In this document: in pieces, positions 1 to 8,366 of the stretch
How positions within the stretch are numbered: position 1 is the first letter of the stretch
Layout: each line of letters opens with the position of its first letter
Source of the DNA: Saccharophagus sp. K07
GTDB lineage: Bacteria > Pseudomonadota > Gammaproteobacteria > Pseudomonadales > Cellvibrionaceae
Assembly (NCBI RefSeq): GCF_014336955.1
Contig: NZ_QRAI01000001.1
Span: forward strand, 248,001-312,000
DNA: 64,000 nucleotides
Direction: 5' to 3'
Position numbers and translations under genes: made by a program
The notes under the pieces: model-generated
Told to the model about the DNA's origin: nothing
Database searches by the model: none
Seen by the model: only the letters and a program-made list of their open reading frames with translations

Positions 1-440
1 GCCTGATTGAAAATTTCCGGCTCTATCAACGCATTTTTTTGCGAGTCGAGCAAAGAAAGTCTTTGTAAAAAAGTGCCGAAGGGAAATTCCCATTTGGGCA
101 TATCCTGGTATTCCGGCGGAGCCATACCCATTGCCATAGGTGCGCCTATATCCTTGGCGGCTTTGGCCATCAAGGAAAAAAACACGGAAAAAAAGGTTTT
201 ATCGACGGTTTGTTGCCATTGAGAAGGGTTGCTGGTGAAGGCATCCCAGGACTGATGCTGGCTGTAGTGTTCGCTCAAGGTTTTGGAGAGAACATCCATT
301 ACTTCGCGGTCGATCCCGTTGAGCGCATTGCTGTACATGCTCTTACTGGAGAAATAACTGAGGGATATAAAGGCCGCAGTCAAGATGAGCATGATGCTCG
401 CGTTAATCAGGAACAGTTTGTGGGCCAATTTGACTCGCAT
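1..440 (-). CDS. N-terminal part of a membrane sensor protein, probably a histidine kinase (cut by window edge)
   Basis: The reverse strand is open from an ATG at 440 to the left edge, giving about 146 residues with no stop. The start reads MRVKLAHKLFLINASIM, a positively charged tip followed by one hydrophobic helix (residues about 9-30). A soluble stretch follows with a typical sensor-kinase ending, LLDSQKNALIEPEIF. This is the usual build of a periplasmic sensor domain of a two-component kinase: one membrane helix, then a periplasmic region. The kinase domain itself would lie outside the window, so the family is an inference. Two runs of seven A near 176 and 190 look like a frameshift at first, but the frame stays open when counted exactly. 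A chemoreceptor or a GGDEF protein would begin in the same way. Confidence 0.6.
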   Translation of the reverse strand, partial: MRVKLAHKLFLINASIMLILTAAFISLSYFSSKSMYSNALNGIDREVMDVLSKTLSEHYSQHQSWDAFTSNPSQWQQTVDKTFFSVFFSLMAKAAKDIGAPMAMGMAPPEYQDMPKWEFPFGTFLQRLSLLDSQKNALIEPEIFNQ

Positions 441-904
441 AACGGGGCATCCAGCGCAATAAATAAGCGAAATATTACCGCACCGATACCTTCCATATCC
501 AAAACTCAATCACGCAGCCCGTTTGCGCTGGCCCGGGAACGGGAATGTAGGCTTAGGTTGTTCTAAGGGATTTTTCTTGGAATCCATTCTTTTCCGTTAT
601 AAAGAAGGGTGGAACTTTCAATGCTTATAAGCGAAATGGCGTCTAAACTGGCTTAAGCAGAACTCTATTTATGCTTAGTTAAGACTAGAGGTCATCTCAA
701 ATCACGGCTGAGATGCAAGACGACTTCTAGCTCGTTGAACTCGTGAGTAACCCGGCACAGTTAAGGCATCAACTTATACATGAATTTAATTGACCAAATA
801 GGCAGCAAAGCGGAAGAGGGGAGATCTCACGGAGGATGCCGCGCAAAGGTTTTTGAATTGGGAATGCTTTGGGAAGAAAACAGTAGGTTGGAAGGAACAG
901 GCCA
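441..904. other. Intergenic region between two divergent genes
   Basis: This 464-base gap separates the left-edge sensor gene (leftward) from the degenerate GGDEF gene (rightward), so it should carry both promoters. I see a small inverted repeat at 693-715 and a purine-rich ribosome site (GGAAGGAACAGG) just before 905. I recognise no gene, RNA or clear promoter here. Confidence 0.5.
693..715. repeat. Short inverted repeat, possible degenerate member of the CATCTCAAAA family
   Basis: CATCTCA at 693-699 and TGAGATG at 709-715 form 7-base arms around a 9-base loop. The arms match the ends of the larger repeats at 20621, 35113, 37033 and 41155. The element is shorter and lacks the AATCAGCC core, so its membership is uncertain. 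Confidence 0.4.
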
Positions 905-2146
905 ATGCTAAGCAAACGGTCCTCCCGCCTATTTAATATTCTCTATCTGTTCGTTGCGGCATTCCTGGCGGCTGGCATTCTGGCGGCATTTGTCAGTCCG
1001 AAGGAAACCCTCGTGCTCTATCCGCAGAAAGGCGTTGCCGCGCATCTGTTTTCGGACTCTGCCGAGCCACAAGGCGCCAGCGCGGTTTCCTGGGTGGATA
1101 GAACCAGTACATTCTATGAATGCCGCATTGCTTACGGCCTTCCCAGCCCTTATTGCGGTATTGTCATCAAATACAAAAATCCCCGCTCAAAAAACTATGA
1201 TTTTCCGGATTATTTTGAATTCGGCGATGGCCGGGCGATCGATTTGTCCGGCTATGATGGATTGCAGATTTCCTACGAATATTCAGGTAAGAATAAAGTT
1301 TTAAGATTTTATATGCGCAACTCCAAGGTATTGCCGCGCAGCGATGCTGAATATGATCGGGTTCCCTATCTCATCACGGATTTTGAAATCAAAGGCAATA
1401 CCGCCTATATCGACTTCGGACAAATTGAGGTTGCGCAGTGGTGGATTAACCGCTTCAACCCGCCGGAGGATTTGCGCCGTCCCAAATTCGACTCAGTTTT
1501 TGAGCTGGGGGTGAATTTTCCCAGTGAGCCGGTTGAAGGTGTGCACCGAATCAAGCTGAGGGAGATTCTCGCGGTAAAATCGGTGATATCTCGTACTGCA
1601 CTGGTGGCTTGGATCGCCTTGTCCGTAGCTGCAGGACTGCTGTTGTTTGCTGCGCAAACCTACTTGCGACGCAAAGGACAGATGCATGGTGATGAGGGGG
1701 TTGATCGCGAGCTGAATTGCCCCAATCGCACGGGTGTAAAAGCGGCGGCAGAGCGCACTTTTCCGGTGGAAACCCCTAATATGTACGTTATGGCGGTGGG
1801 CTTGGGCTGTGCCGCCAGAACAGATAAGGTGCTCGAGACTGAAGCGCTGAAAAAATGTGCGGCGGCCATAGCGAAAGAACTTCGCAGCAGTGACTTGTTC
1901 GGCCGTTGGGAAAGGGCCGAGTTTGTGATCATTTCCCGTATCAATCGGGACAATCTGGACAGCCTCATAGTGCGCTTAGTCAGTTCAGTGCAGAGCAGTG
2001 CAGGAGATGGGGCCACCCAGGTTTCCATGAAAATCGGCGTGACGGAAGCAAAAACCGGTGAATCCTTCGACGATGCGCGGGAGCGCGCGGAACAGGCTTT
2101 GGTGCAAGCACAACAGTCCGAGCGCGCAACTTGGGAATTGCTCTAA
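905..2146 (+). CDS. Membrane protein with extracytoplasmic sensor domain and degenerate GGDEF domain
   Basis: The protein has 413 residues: a membrane helix (about 10-31), an extracytoplasmic domain (about 32-228), a second helix (about 231-252) and a cytoplasmic GGDEF-like domain (about 285-413). It is a clear paralogue of the diguanylate cyclase at 15088-16383 over its whole length. The catalytic loop reads ERAEF (336-340) where the paralogue has GGEEF, and the metal-binding segment LDLDHFKKIND is replaced by GLGCAARTDKV. Cyclase activity is therefore unlikely. The inhibitory-site motif RxxD is kept (RSSD, 327-330, five residues before the loop), so the domain could still bind cyclic di-GMP as a receptor. 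That is known for other degenerate GGDEF proteins but is an inference here. The start has a ribosome site (AAGGA) at a suitable distance. It opens the hemicellulase block and faces it. Confidence 0.85.
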   Translation: MLSKRSSRLFNILYLFVAAFLAAGILAAFVSPKETLVLYPQKGVAAHLFSDSAEPQGASAVSWVDRTSTFYECRIAYGLPSPYCGIVIKYKNPRSKNYDFPDYFEFGDGRAIDLSGYDGLQISYEYSGKNKVLRFYMRNSKVLPRSDAEYDRVPYLITDFEIKGNTAYIDFGQIEVAQWWINRFNPPEDLRRPKFDSVFELGVNFPSEPVEGVHRIKLREILAVKSVISRTALVAWIALSVAAGLLLFAAQTYLRRKGQMHGDEGVDRELNCPNRTGVKAAAERTFPVETPNMYVMAVGLGCAARTDKVLETEALKKCAAAIAKELRSSDLFGRWERAEFVIISRINRDNLDSLIVRLVSSVQSSAGDGATQVSMKIGVTEAKTGESFDDARERAEQALVQAQQSERATWELL

Positions 2147-2174
2147 TTTTGCCTGTTAAGTTTGTCTTTTAATT

Positions 2175-2212
2175 GCGTCACACTCCGACGAGCCAATCGT
2201 CGGGTGAGACGC
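2175..2212 (+). terminator. Strong hairpin after the degenerate GGDEF gene
   Basis: GCGTCACACTCCGACGA at 2175-2191 pairs with TCGTCGGGTGAGACGC at 2197-2212, with one bulge and one mismatch. It starts 28 bases after the stop. No T-run follows, so it may be a transcript-end stabiliser rather than an intrinsic terminator. Confidence 0.5.
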
Positions 2213-2317
2213 AATCATCTTCGCTGAGACCTCTGATTTCCATGTAAGCCCCCTCTTTTGGCAGTCCCTCCCGTTTTTTTGTCGACTTATGATCTCAGTG
2301 ACAAAAAGTGAATTTTT

Positions 2318-2331
2318 TCACAGTTCTGTGA
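2318..2331. promoter_or_regulatory. Perfect palindrome TCACAGTTCTGTGA
   Basis: Six-base arms around TT, set in an A/T-rich flank upstream of the GH62 gene. The arms are in the reverse order to the CRP consensus, so I do not assign it to CRP. It is a possible operator of unknown regulator. Confidence 0.3.
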
Positions 2332-2430
2332 TAAAAAATGAAAATTTGGAAAAAATAAGATAAAAAAAATTCAACTTTTAGTTATTTTTTAAAAAAAGAA
2401 CCCCGAATCAAATCCTTTTGTTTTCGATTT

Positions 2431-2524
2431 CGCTAGCGTAACTCCTCAGCAGTGAAGACCAGCTTCATCCTGATGATTGCATGGTGAGTTACGCGAGCGG
2501 GATGTTGGCGCTCGCGTCTTTTTC
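2431..2524 (+). promoter_or_regulatory. Attenuator-like leader with two mutually exclusive hairpins before GH62
   Basis: Stem one pairs 2431-2444 (CGCTAGCGTAACTC) with 2486-2499 (GAGTTACGCGAGCG), 13 of 14 positions complementary. Stem two pairs CGCGAGCG (2492-2499) with CGCTCGCG (2509-2516), is perfect over 8 bases and is followed by TCTTTTTC: an intrinsic terminator. The right arm of stem one is the left arm of the terminator, so only one can form. A smaller hairpin (TGAAG/CTTCA, 2452-2466) sits inside stem one. This is the layout of an antiterminator/terminator switch 50 bases before the GH62 start. I do not recognise a known riboswitch class. It could also simply be the terminator of upstream transcription. 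Confidence 0.5.
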
Positions 2525-2573
2525 ACGCAAAGGCATCTGACATAACAACAGCTACATACGCGAGTGAAAAAAT

Positions 2574-4235
2574 ATGAATCAAAACGTCAAGCGCGGAAGA
2601 TTTGGCACAAGATTGATTGCGCATACGGCGTCCGCTTTGCTGATGACGCTTTTAGTAACCGGTTGTGGGAGCGAGCAGCCGGCACCGGGCAATGCCAACT
2701 CGTCGAGTTCCTCGTCCAGTAGCTCATCTTCATCAAGCTCAAGCTCGTCCTCCAGCAGTTCATCATCGTCCTCCAGCAGTAGCTCCAGCGGAATTGTGCA
2801 TCCGACCTGTGCGAGTGAAGCGCGTAACGCTTTTCAAATGATGGTTCCGCAGATTCCGGGTCGAATCGAGGCTGAGGATTTTGACCCTAATGGTTATATG
2901 GATTCGTCGGAAGAAAATGAGGGCGGTGCTTACCGCACGGATACCGGCGTCGATATCAAAACCATCAGCGGTGGACACGCCGTCGGTTGGATGACCAGTG
3001 AAGAATATCTGGAATACACCGTGTATGTTCCAACGGCAGGTGAATATGACGTGACCATTCGTTCCGGCTCCACCAACGCCGGGCGCACCCTGAAAATTTC
3101 CCAATGTAATACCGCTCTGGTTGAGTCGTTTACCGTGCCGACGGTGAGCGCGTGGGGCGAATTCAAAACCTGGTCGGCGGGAAAAATTCGTTTGCAGGCG
3201 GGTTATCAAAAAATTCGCGTTACTGTCAGCGGCGAAAGTTATCTCGATCTCGATTGGATCCACATAGGGCCTTATGACGGCACTTTGGACCCGGTGACGC
3301 AGACCTGCGATTTGCCAACGCGTTTCCAATGGGAATCCAGTGGACCTTTGATTTCACCTAAAAATGGCGCGTTTGGAATTAAAGATCCTTCCATAGTGCA
3401 TTACAACGGACGTTTCCATATTTGGGCGACCATTAATGACGGCAATTGGAAATCCGTTTATTTGAATTTTACCGATTGGAATCAGGCGGCTAATGCACAG
3501 CATATCCCCATGAATGGCACGCAGGTGGGCAATACGGTTGCGCCACAGGTATTTTTCTATCGCCCGCACAACAAGTGGTACATCTTCACCCAATGGGGAC
3601 GCGGTTATGCGACTACCACGGATATTACCAACGTCAACAGCTGGACGCGCAGAACGGATTTTCTCCGCAACGGCCCGCCGATCGAATCCAATAAACCGGA
3701 ATTGGATTATTGGGTGATTTGCGACGACACCCACTGCCATTTGTTTTTCTCGCGCGATGACGGTGTGCTCTATAAATCCAAAACCACACGCGAGAATTTC
3801 CCGAATTTCAATGGCTACTCCATCGTCATGGAAGACCACCGCGGCAATGGCGCAAGCTTTTTATTCGAAGCGGCCAACGTCTACAAGGTCGACGGCACCA
3901 ATAAATATTTGTTGCTGGTTGAAGCCTATCGAACACCGGGATACGGTCCGCGTTATTTCCGCTCCTGGACATCAACGAGCCTGGACGGTCCCTGGACTGC
4001 GCTTGCCGACACTGAAGAAAATCCTTTCGCTGGCGAAGCCAATGTCACATGGCCGCAAGGAAAATGGGCCACCGGTATCAGTCACGGTGAATTGGTGAGA
4101 TCCGGCTACGACGAATATCTCACCATTGATCCCTGTAATTTGCAGTTTTTGTATCAGGGCGATTCCGGAAATTCAGTAAACGGGGATTACGGTGGCGAGC
4201 CTTATAAATTGGGCTTGCTCAAATTGAAAAAGTAA
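2574..4235 (+). CDS. Lipoprotein GH62 alpha-L-arabinofuranosidase with CBM6
   Basis: This enzyme removes L-arabinofuranose side groups from arabinoxylan outside the cell. The 553 residues read: lipoprotein signal ending at LLVTGCG (Cys about 31), a poly-serine linker (about 43-72), a CBM6 carbohydrate-binding module (about 95-240, with IEAEDFD and EYLEYTVYVP), and a GH62 catalytic domain (about 245-553). GH62 hallmarks are the KDPS motif (D271, likely base), LDYWVICDD (D378) and SHGEL (E506, likely acid), plus the terminal CNLQFLYQG. It shares the GH62 domain with the gene at 41367-43007, which carries a malectin module in place of CBM6. A structured leader lies directly upstream. The 23-base gap and hairpin after its stop suggest it may share a transcript with the GH10 gene. 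Confidence 0.9.
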   Translation: MNQNVKRGRFGTRLIAHTASALLMTLLVTGCGSEQPAPGNANSSSSSSSSSSSSSSSSSSSSSSSSSSSSSSGIVHPTCASEARNAFQMMVPQIPGRIEAEDFDPNGYMDSSEENEGGAYRTDTGVDIKTISGGHAVGWMTSEEYLEYTVYVPTAGEYDVTIRSGSTNAGRTLKISQCNTALVESFTVPTVSAWGEFKTWSAGKIRLQAGYQKIRVTVSGESYLDLDWIHIGPYDGTLDPVTQTCDLPTRFQWESSGPLISPKNGAFGIKDPSIVHYNGRFHIWATINDGNWKSVYLNFTDWNQAANAQHIPMNGTQVGNTVAPQVFFYRPHNKWYIFTQWGRGYATTTDITNVNSWTRRTDFLRNGPPIESNKPELDYWVICDDTHCHLFFSRDDGVLYKSKTTRENFPNFNGYSIVMEDHRGNGASFLFEAANVYKVDGTNKYLLLVEAYRTPGYGPRYFRSWTSTSLDGPWTALADTEENPFAGEANVTWPQGKWATGISHGELVRSGYDEYLTIDPCNLQFLYQGDSGNSVNGDYGGEPYKLGLLKLKK

Positions 4236-4258
4236 AGCTAACAAAAATTGGGGCTAGG

Positions 4259-4283
4259 AAGCGCTGCCGCGAAGGCAGCGCTT
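4259..4283 (+). terminator. Perfect hairpin between GH62 and GH10 genes
   Basis: AAGCGCTGCC (4259-4268) and GGCAGCGCTT (4274-4283) form a 10-base stem with a 5-base loop. No long T-run follows, so it may be a partial terminator or a messenger-stabilising hairpin between the two genes. Confidence 0.6.
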
Positions 4284-4313
4284 AATTCTAATAAGCAAAA
4301 ACGAGGAGCTTTT

Positions 4314-5897
4314 ATGAATAAGCAATATTTCACCAATCGGTTATTGAGCATGCGCATGTTGGCAATTGCCGGATGCGCATTTTTATTTGTGGGCTGCGGT
4401 AGCGACGGCGGCACGTCTTCGGGCGGCACAACAAATTCATCCAGCAGTTCGACAAGCAGCTCTTCCTCAAGCAGTTCATCTTCAAGTAGTTCGTCTTCGT
4501 CATCATCCAGCAGTTCTTCCAGCAGTTCCGCATCGAGTTCGGGCACGATTCCCGCGGGATCGTCACTGGTTTATGCGATTAATGCGGGTGGTTCTGCCGT
4601 AACCGTTGGCGGCGTGGAATATAAAGCGGATCGTTTTGCCTCCAGCGGTTCCCCCAATTCCACCGCCGATGCTATCGACGGCACTACGGATGATGTGCTT
4701 TATCAAAGCGAGCGCTACGGCAATTTTAAATACGAAATTCCCGTTACCAACTCTACTTACAGTGTGCATCTGCGCTTTGTCGAACTGTTTCACCAAGCTG
4801 AAAGCGGCCGTCTTTTCAGTGTAACGGTGGAAGGGCAGCCGGTATTTACAGATTTCGATTTATATAAGGTCGCCGGCCATGACCATGCCTACGACATCAT
4901 AGTGCCGAATATTATGGTGGCAGATGAAAAACTGACGATTGAGTTGAGCGCCAGTATCGACAACGGCACCATCAGTGCATTTGCGATCTATTCCAACGCA
5001 GGTGGAAAATTTGTCGAGCCGCCGGTAGTTCCAGGCAAAGATCATAAGTTCTTTGTCGGTAATATCACCACATCCGGCAATGTGCGTTCCGATTTTATTC
5101 AGTATTGGAACCAGATTACGCCAGAAAACGAAGGCAAATGGGGCTCAGTTGAAGGTACTCGCGATCGATATAATTGGGCGCCAGTGGATCATATTTATGA
5201 ATACGCTCGGCAACACAATATCCCAGTTAAAGCCCACACCTTTGTTTGGGGTGCACAATCACCGTCTTGGTTGAACAATTTGAGCGGACCAGAAATCGCT
5301 GAGGAAATTGAAGAGTGGATCCGCGATTATTGTGCTCGCTACCCTGACACTGCCATGATCGACGTGGTCAATGAAGCCGTGCCTGGACATCAACCTGCGG
5401 GATATGCGCAAAAAGCCTTTGGTAATGATTGGATTGTCCGAGTCTTCCAATTGGCTCGCAAATATTGCCCCAATTCCATTCTTATTCTGAACGACTACAA
5501 CAATATCCGCTGGCAGCATAATGAATTTATTACACTGGCCAAATCCGCCATCCCAAGCGGTTATGTGGATGCGATTGGTTTGCAGGCGCACGAATTAAAA
5601 GATGTTCCTGCATCAACCGTGCAAACGGCTCTGGATAACTTGTGGAATCAGCTGCGCGTTCCTATCTATATCTCTGAATACGATATAGGTGAAACCAATG
5701 ATCAGCGTCAGTTGCAGAATTTCCAAGCGCATTTCCCGGTGTTTTATAACCATCCGCATGTCAAAGGCATTACCATCTGGGGTTATGTGGTCGGCAGAAC
5801 CTGGATTGAAGGCTCGGGTTTGATTCAAGACAATGGAACACCTCGCCCGGCCATGACCTGGTTGATGAATTACATAAAACAGAATCCAAAACAATAA
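4314..5897 (+). CDS. Lipoprotein GH10 endo-beta-1,4-xylanase with malectin module
   Basis: It cuts the xylan backbone at the cell surface. From the ATG at 4314 the protein has 527 residues: lipoprotein signal (cut before Cys in FLFVGCG), poly-serine linker (about 42-78), a malectin-like module (about 85-224, opening YAINAGG) and a GH10 barrel (about 241-527). Acid/base E354 lies in DVVNEAV and the nucleophile E455 in YISEYDI. The retaining-enzyme motif is intact. The frame is open back to 4248, but that longer start would begin before the 4259-4283 hairpin and place 22 residues before the signal peptide. The 4314 start has a good ribosome site (GAGGAG). The malectin module is closely similar to those at 8367-9887 and 41367-43007. 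Confidence 0.93.
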   Translation: MNKQYFTNRLLSMRMLAIAGCAFLFVGCGSDGGTSSGGTTNSSSSSTSSSSSSSSSSSSSSSSSSSSSSSSSASSSGTIPAGSSLVYAINAGGSAVTVGGVEYKADRFASSGSPNSTADAIDGTTDDVLYQSERYGNFKYEIPVTNSTYSVHLRFVELFHQAESGRLFSVTVEGQPVFTDFDLYKVAGHDHAYDIIVPNIMVADEKLTIELSASIDNGTISAFAIYSNAGGKFVEPPVVPGKDHKFFVGNITTSGNVRSDFIQYWNQITPENEGKWGSVEGTRDRYNWAPVDHIYEYARQHNIPVKAHTFVWGAQSPSWLNNLSGPEIAEEIEEWIRDYCARYPDTAMIDVVNEAVPGHQPAGYAQKAFGNDWIVRVFQLARKYCPNSILILNDYNNIRWQHNEFITLAKSAIPSGYVDAIGLQAHELKDVPASTVQTALDNLWNQLRVPIYISEYDIGETNDQRQLQNFQAHFPVFYNHPHVKGITIWGYVVGRTWIEGSGLIQDNGTPRPAMTWLMNYIKQNPKQ

Positions 5898-6108
5898 GAC
5901 CATAAAACCCATTGCCTCTGAAAGCACCGTTGTGACTGTTATTGGGAAAGGGACTTCCCACTTTTATCAGAAGTCGTCTTGAAAATGCCGGCGCTCGCAT
6001 GTGAGCCGGATCTTGACCCGCTCCGTTCTTGCGCTCGGCTGATTTTTCCGATTTCTAGCTCAACAGTCGTGTCTTTGGCTATTCTTATTTTTTATCCGGG
6101 TGCTCTAT

Positions 6109-8256
6109 ATGTCGATAAGATCCAGAAGCATTTTTGCTATTTTATTTGTACTGCTCATGGTCATAGGTTGTGGTGAGCAATCTTCCTCTGGCGGTGAACA
6201 AACAAGCTCTTCCTCCTCATCATCTTCTTCATCGTCTAGCAGTTCATCATCAAACAGTTCTTCCTCGAGCTCTTCCTCTTCTTCCAGTGGTGCTCCCATT
6301 TCGAACCGATTGGTGATTGCGATCAATGCAGGTGGTGCGGCGGCGGAATATGCTGGAATCGAATTTCAGGCAGATCAGTATTTTCGCGGCGGTAGCGTGA
6401 ACAGTACGAGTGATCCTATTTCTGGTGTGGACCAGGATGTGCTGTTCCAGACCGAGCGTTACGGCAACTATTCCTACGAAATTCCAGTCTCTGATGGTAA
6501 ATACGATTTAAGATTATTTTTTAACGAGCTTTACCATTCAGCCGAAAATGGTCGGGCTTTCAGCTTGGCCGTTGAGGATCAAGTGATATTTACCAATCTG
6601 GATTTATTTAAGGAAGTCGGGCATGACACGGCTTACGAACGTGTTGTTCGAGGCGTAAATGTCAGCGATGGCAGCTTAACAATCAAACTGACCGCCAGTG
6701 TCGACAATGGAACCTTGTCGGGTATCGCGGTATTTTCTGATACCGGGGAATTACAAAAGCCGGTCTATCCAATAGTGCGCGCAACCAATCCCAATATTTG
6801 GGCCGATGTGCCGGACATGAGCGTTATCCGGGTTGGTGATACTTATTACATGAGCAGCACCACCATGCATCTCAACCCTGGTGTGCCTATCATGAAATCC
6901 AAGGATTTGAAAAACTGGGAAGTCGTCAATTATGCCCATACAGCGCTGGATGCGAATAATAATGCGCTGAATTTGAATGGCAGCAATGCCTACGGCAAAG
7001 GTACCTGGGCGAGCAGTATTAATTACAAAAATGGCACTTACTATGTGACTTCATTTTCCTACACCACTAATCGAACCTATATTTGGAAAACTACCAATAT
7101 TGAGGGCGGCACCTGGAGTCAGTCAGTGCTGCCGAATTTGTATCATGACAGTTCACTGCTGCTCGATGACGACGGGCGTAATTATCTGGCCTATGGATCC
7201 GACCAGGTTCGTTTGATCGAATTAAATGCCGATGCTACAGCAATTAAATCGGGTGGAATTAATCAGACGATTATTCAAAGTGCTTCTGCGATTGCAGGTA
7301 CAAATTTTATTTTGAAAGCTGAAGGCACTCAGATTCAAAAAATCAACGGCTGGTATTACATCTCCAATATTGTCTGGCCGAGTGGTGGACCTCGCACGCA
7401 AATTGTTCATCGCTCGCGCAGTATTACTGGGCCTTATGAAGGGCGCGTGGTACTGCGGGAAAATGTCAATGGCGCAGGTGTCGCGCAGGGTTCTTATATC
7501 AGCACGCCGAACGGCCAATGGTTTTTGTACGCATTTCGCGACAGCGGCGCGGTGGGCAGAATTCCGTATTTAGTTCCTGTGACATGGCAAAACGATTGGC
7601 CAGTTGCTGGCAGTGTTCCTGCCACGCTGAATTTTGATGTCGAAGATCGCCAAGTCAGCGGCCTTATCCGTTCGGATGACTTTAATAGTGGATCCTTGGA
7701 TATTGTCTGGCAATGGAATCACAATCCAGAAACCAATGGCTGGTCTTTAACGGATCGCCCCGGTTTTTTGCGTCTGAAAAATACCCGCGTCGATGCCAAT
7801 ATTCACGCGACGCGCAATACGCTGACACAACGTATGTTCGGGCCGACCAGCACTGGCGTGGTGAAATTGGATGTAACAGGACTTAAAGATGGCGATACCG
7901 CAGGAATTGCCGCATTTCAGGATCAATATGGTTATGTCGCTGTTAATCGCAGCAATGGAAGAAATTATGTGGTTATGGTGAACAACAATGGCAAAAATCA
8001 CACGGAAGTTGCGCGGGTTCCACTGGATCAGGAAATTGTCTATTTGCGTGTGCGCGGTGATTTCCGCAATCAAACGGATAAAGCCACTTTTGCCTACAGC
8101 TTGGATGGCAACAATTGGACGTCGCTCGGCAATACCTTGCAGATGTCATACGAGCTTACCCATTTTATGGGTTATCGCTTCGCTCTATTTAATTTCGCAC
8201 GACAGTCTGCCGGCGGTTATGCGGACTTTGATTATTTTCAAGTAAGTGCGGAGTAA
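6109..8256 (+). CDS. Lipoprotein GH43 with N-terminal malectin module and C-terminal beta-sandwich
   Basis: Likely a beta-xylosidase or alpha-L-arabinofuranosidase acting on xylan fragments. The 715 residues hold a lipoprotein signal (LLMVIGCGE), poly-serine linker (about 32-60), malectin module (about 68-209), five-bladed GH43 propeller (about 221-510) and a C-terminal beta-sandwich of the kind often found behind GH43 propellers (about 517-715). The three GH43 acids are visible: D236 (base, in VPDMSV), D347 (in YHDSSLLLDDDG) and E405 (acid, in KAEGTQI). The frame also allows a GTG start at 6100, but the ATG at 6109 gives the better signal peptide. It follows the GH10 gene on the same strand after 211 bases. 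GH43 covers several activities and sequence reading alone does not separate them. Confidence 0.88.
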   Translation: MSIRSRSIFAILFVLLMVIGCGEQSSSGGEQTSSSSSSSSSSSSSSSSNSSSSSSSSSSSGAPISNRLVIAINAGGAAAEYAGIEFQADQYFRGGSVNSTSDPISGVDQDVLFQTERYGNYSYEIPVSDGKYDLRLFFNELYHSAENGRAFSLAVEDQVIFTNLDLFKEVGHDTAYERVVRGVNVSDGSLTIKLTASVDNGTLSGIAVFSDTGELQKPVYPIVRATNPNIWADVPDMSVIRVGDTYYMSSTTMHLNPGVPIMKSKDLKNWEVVNYAHTALDANNNALNLNGSNAYGKGTWASSINYKNGTYYVTSFSYTTNRTYIWKTTNIEGGTWSQSVLPNLYHDSSLLLDDDGRNYLAYGSDQVRLIELNADATAIKSGGINQTIIQSASAIAGTNFILKAEGTQIQKINGWYYISNIVWPSGGPRTQIVHRSRSITGPYEGRVVLRENVNGAGVAQGSYISTPNGQWFLYAFRDSGAVGRIPYLVPVTWQNDWPVAGSVPATLNFDVEDRQVSGLIRSDDFNSGSLDIVWQWNHNPETNGWSLTDRPGFLRLKNTRVDANIHATRNTLTQRMFGPTSTGVVKLDVTGLKDGDTAGIAAFQDQYGYVAVNRSNGRNYVVMVNNNGKNHTEVARVPLDQEIVYLRVRGDFRNQTDKATFAYSLDGNNWTSLGNTLQMSYELTHFMGYRFALFNFARQSAGGYADFDYFQVSAE

Positions 8257-8324
8257 ACGGAAAAGTAGGGAGCTTAAAACAACAAAAAGGGAGAAGAGCA
8301 AGAAAATGGCATATCCCTATGCCA

Positions 8325-8356
8325 GCTTGCCCCGGCAATCCATTGCTGGGGCAAGC
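8325..8356. terminator. Bidirectional hairpin between convergent genes
   Basis: GCTTGCCCC (8325-8333) and GGGGCAAGC (8348-8356) form a perfect 9-base stem with a 14-base loop. It lies between the stops of the convergent GH43 and esterase genes. The following T/A-rich bases (GTTTCC, then AAATTAATTAAAT) could serve the plus strand. Confidence 0.6.
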
Positions 8357-8366
8357 GTTTCCTAAA

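Larger units (their letters stand above)
2147..2573. other. AT-rich intergenic region with structured leader
   Basis: This 427-base gap precedes the first GH62 gene. It holds a hairpin at 2175-2212, a very AT-rich stretch (about 2310-2400) with a perfect small palindrome, and an attenuator-like leader at 2431-2524. No gene is seen. Confidence 0.6.

Noticed and set aside
172-207. Apparent frameshift in the left-edge sensor gene at two homopolymer runs
   Set aside because: Exact counting gives seven A in each run and the frame stays open through both, with sensible residues on either side.
2318-2331. TCACAGTTCTGTGA as a CRP site
   Set aside because: CRP sites read TGTGA then TCACA; here the halves are in the opposite order, so I list it only as an unassigned palindrome.
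2699-2790. Serine-codon runs as CRISPR or microsatellite repeats
   Set aside because: There are no equal spacers or repeated units; codons vary and the reading frame stays open through every run.
4238-4566. Acidic Glu/Leu-rich frames opposite the poly-serine linkers (also at 6105-6326 and 41387-41662)
   Set aside because: They are the antisense reading of serine codons; the composition follows from the linker, and no start signal or domain is present.
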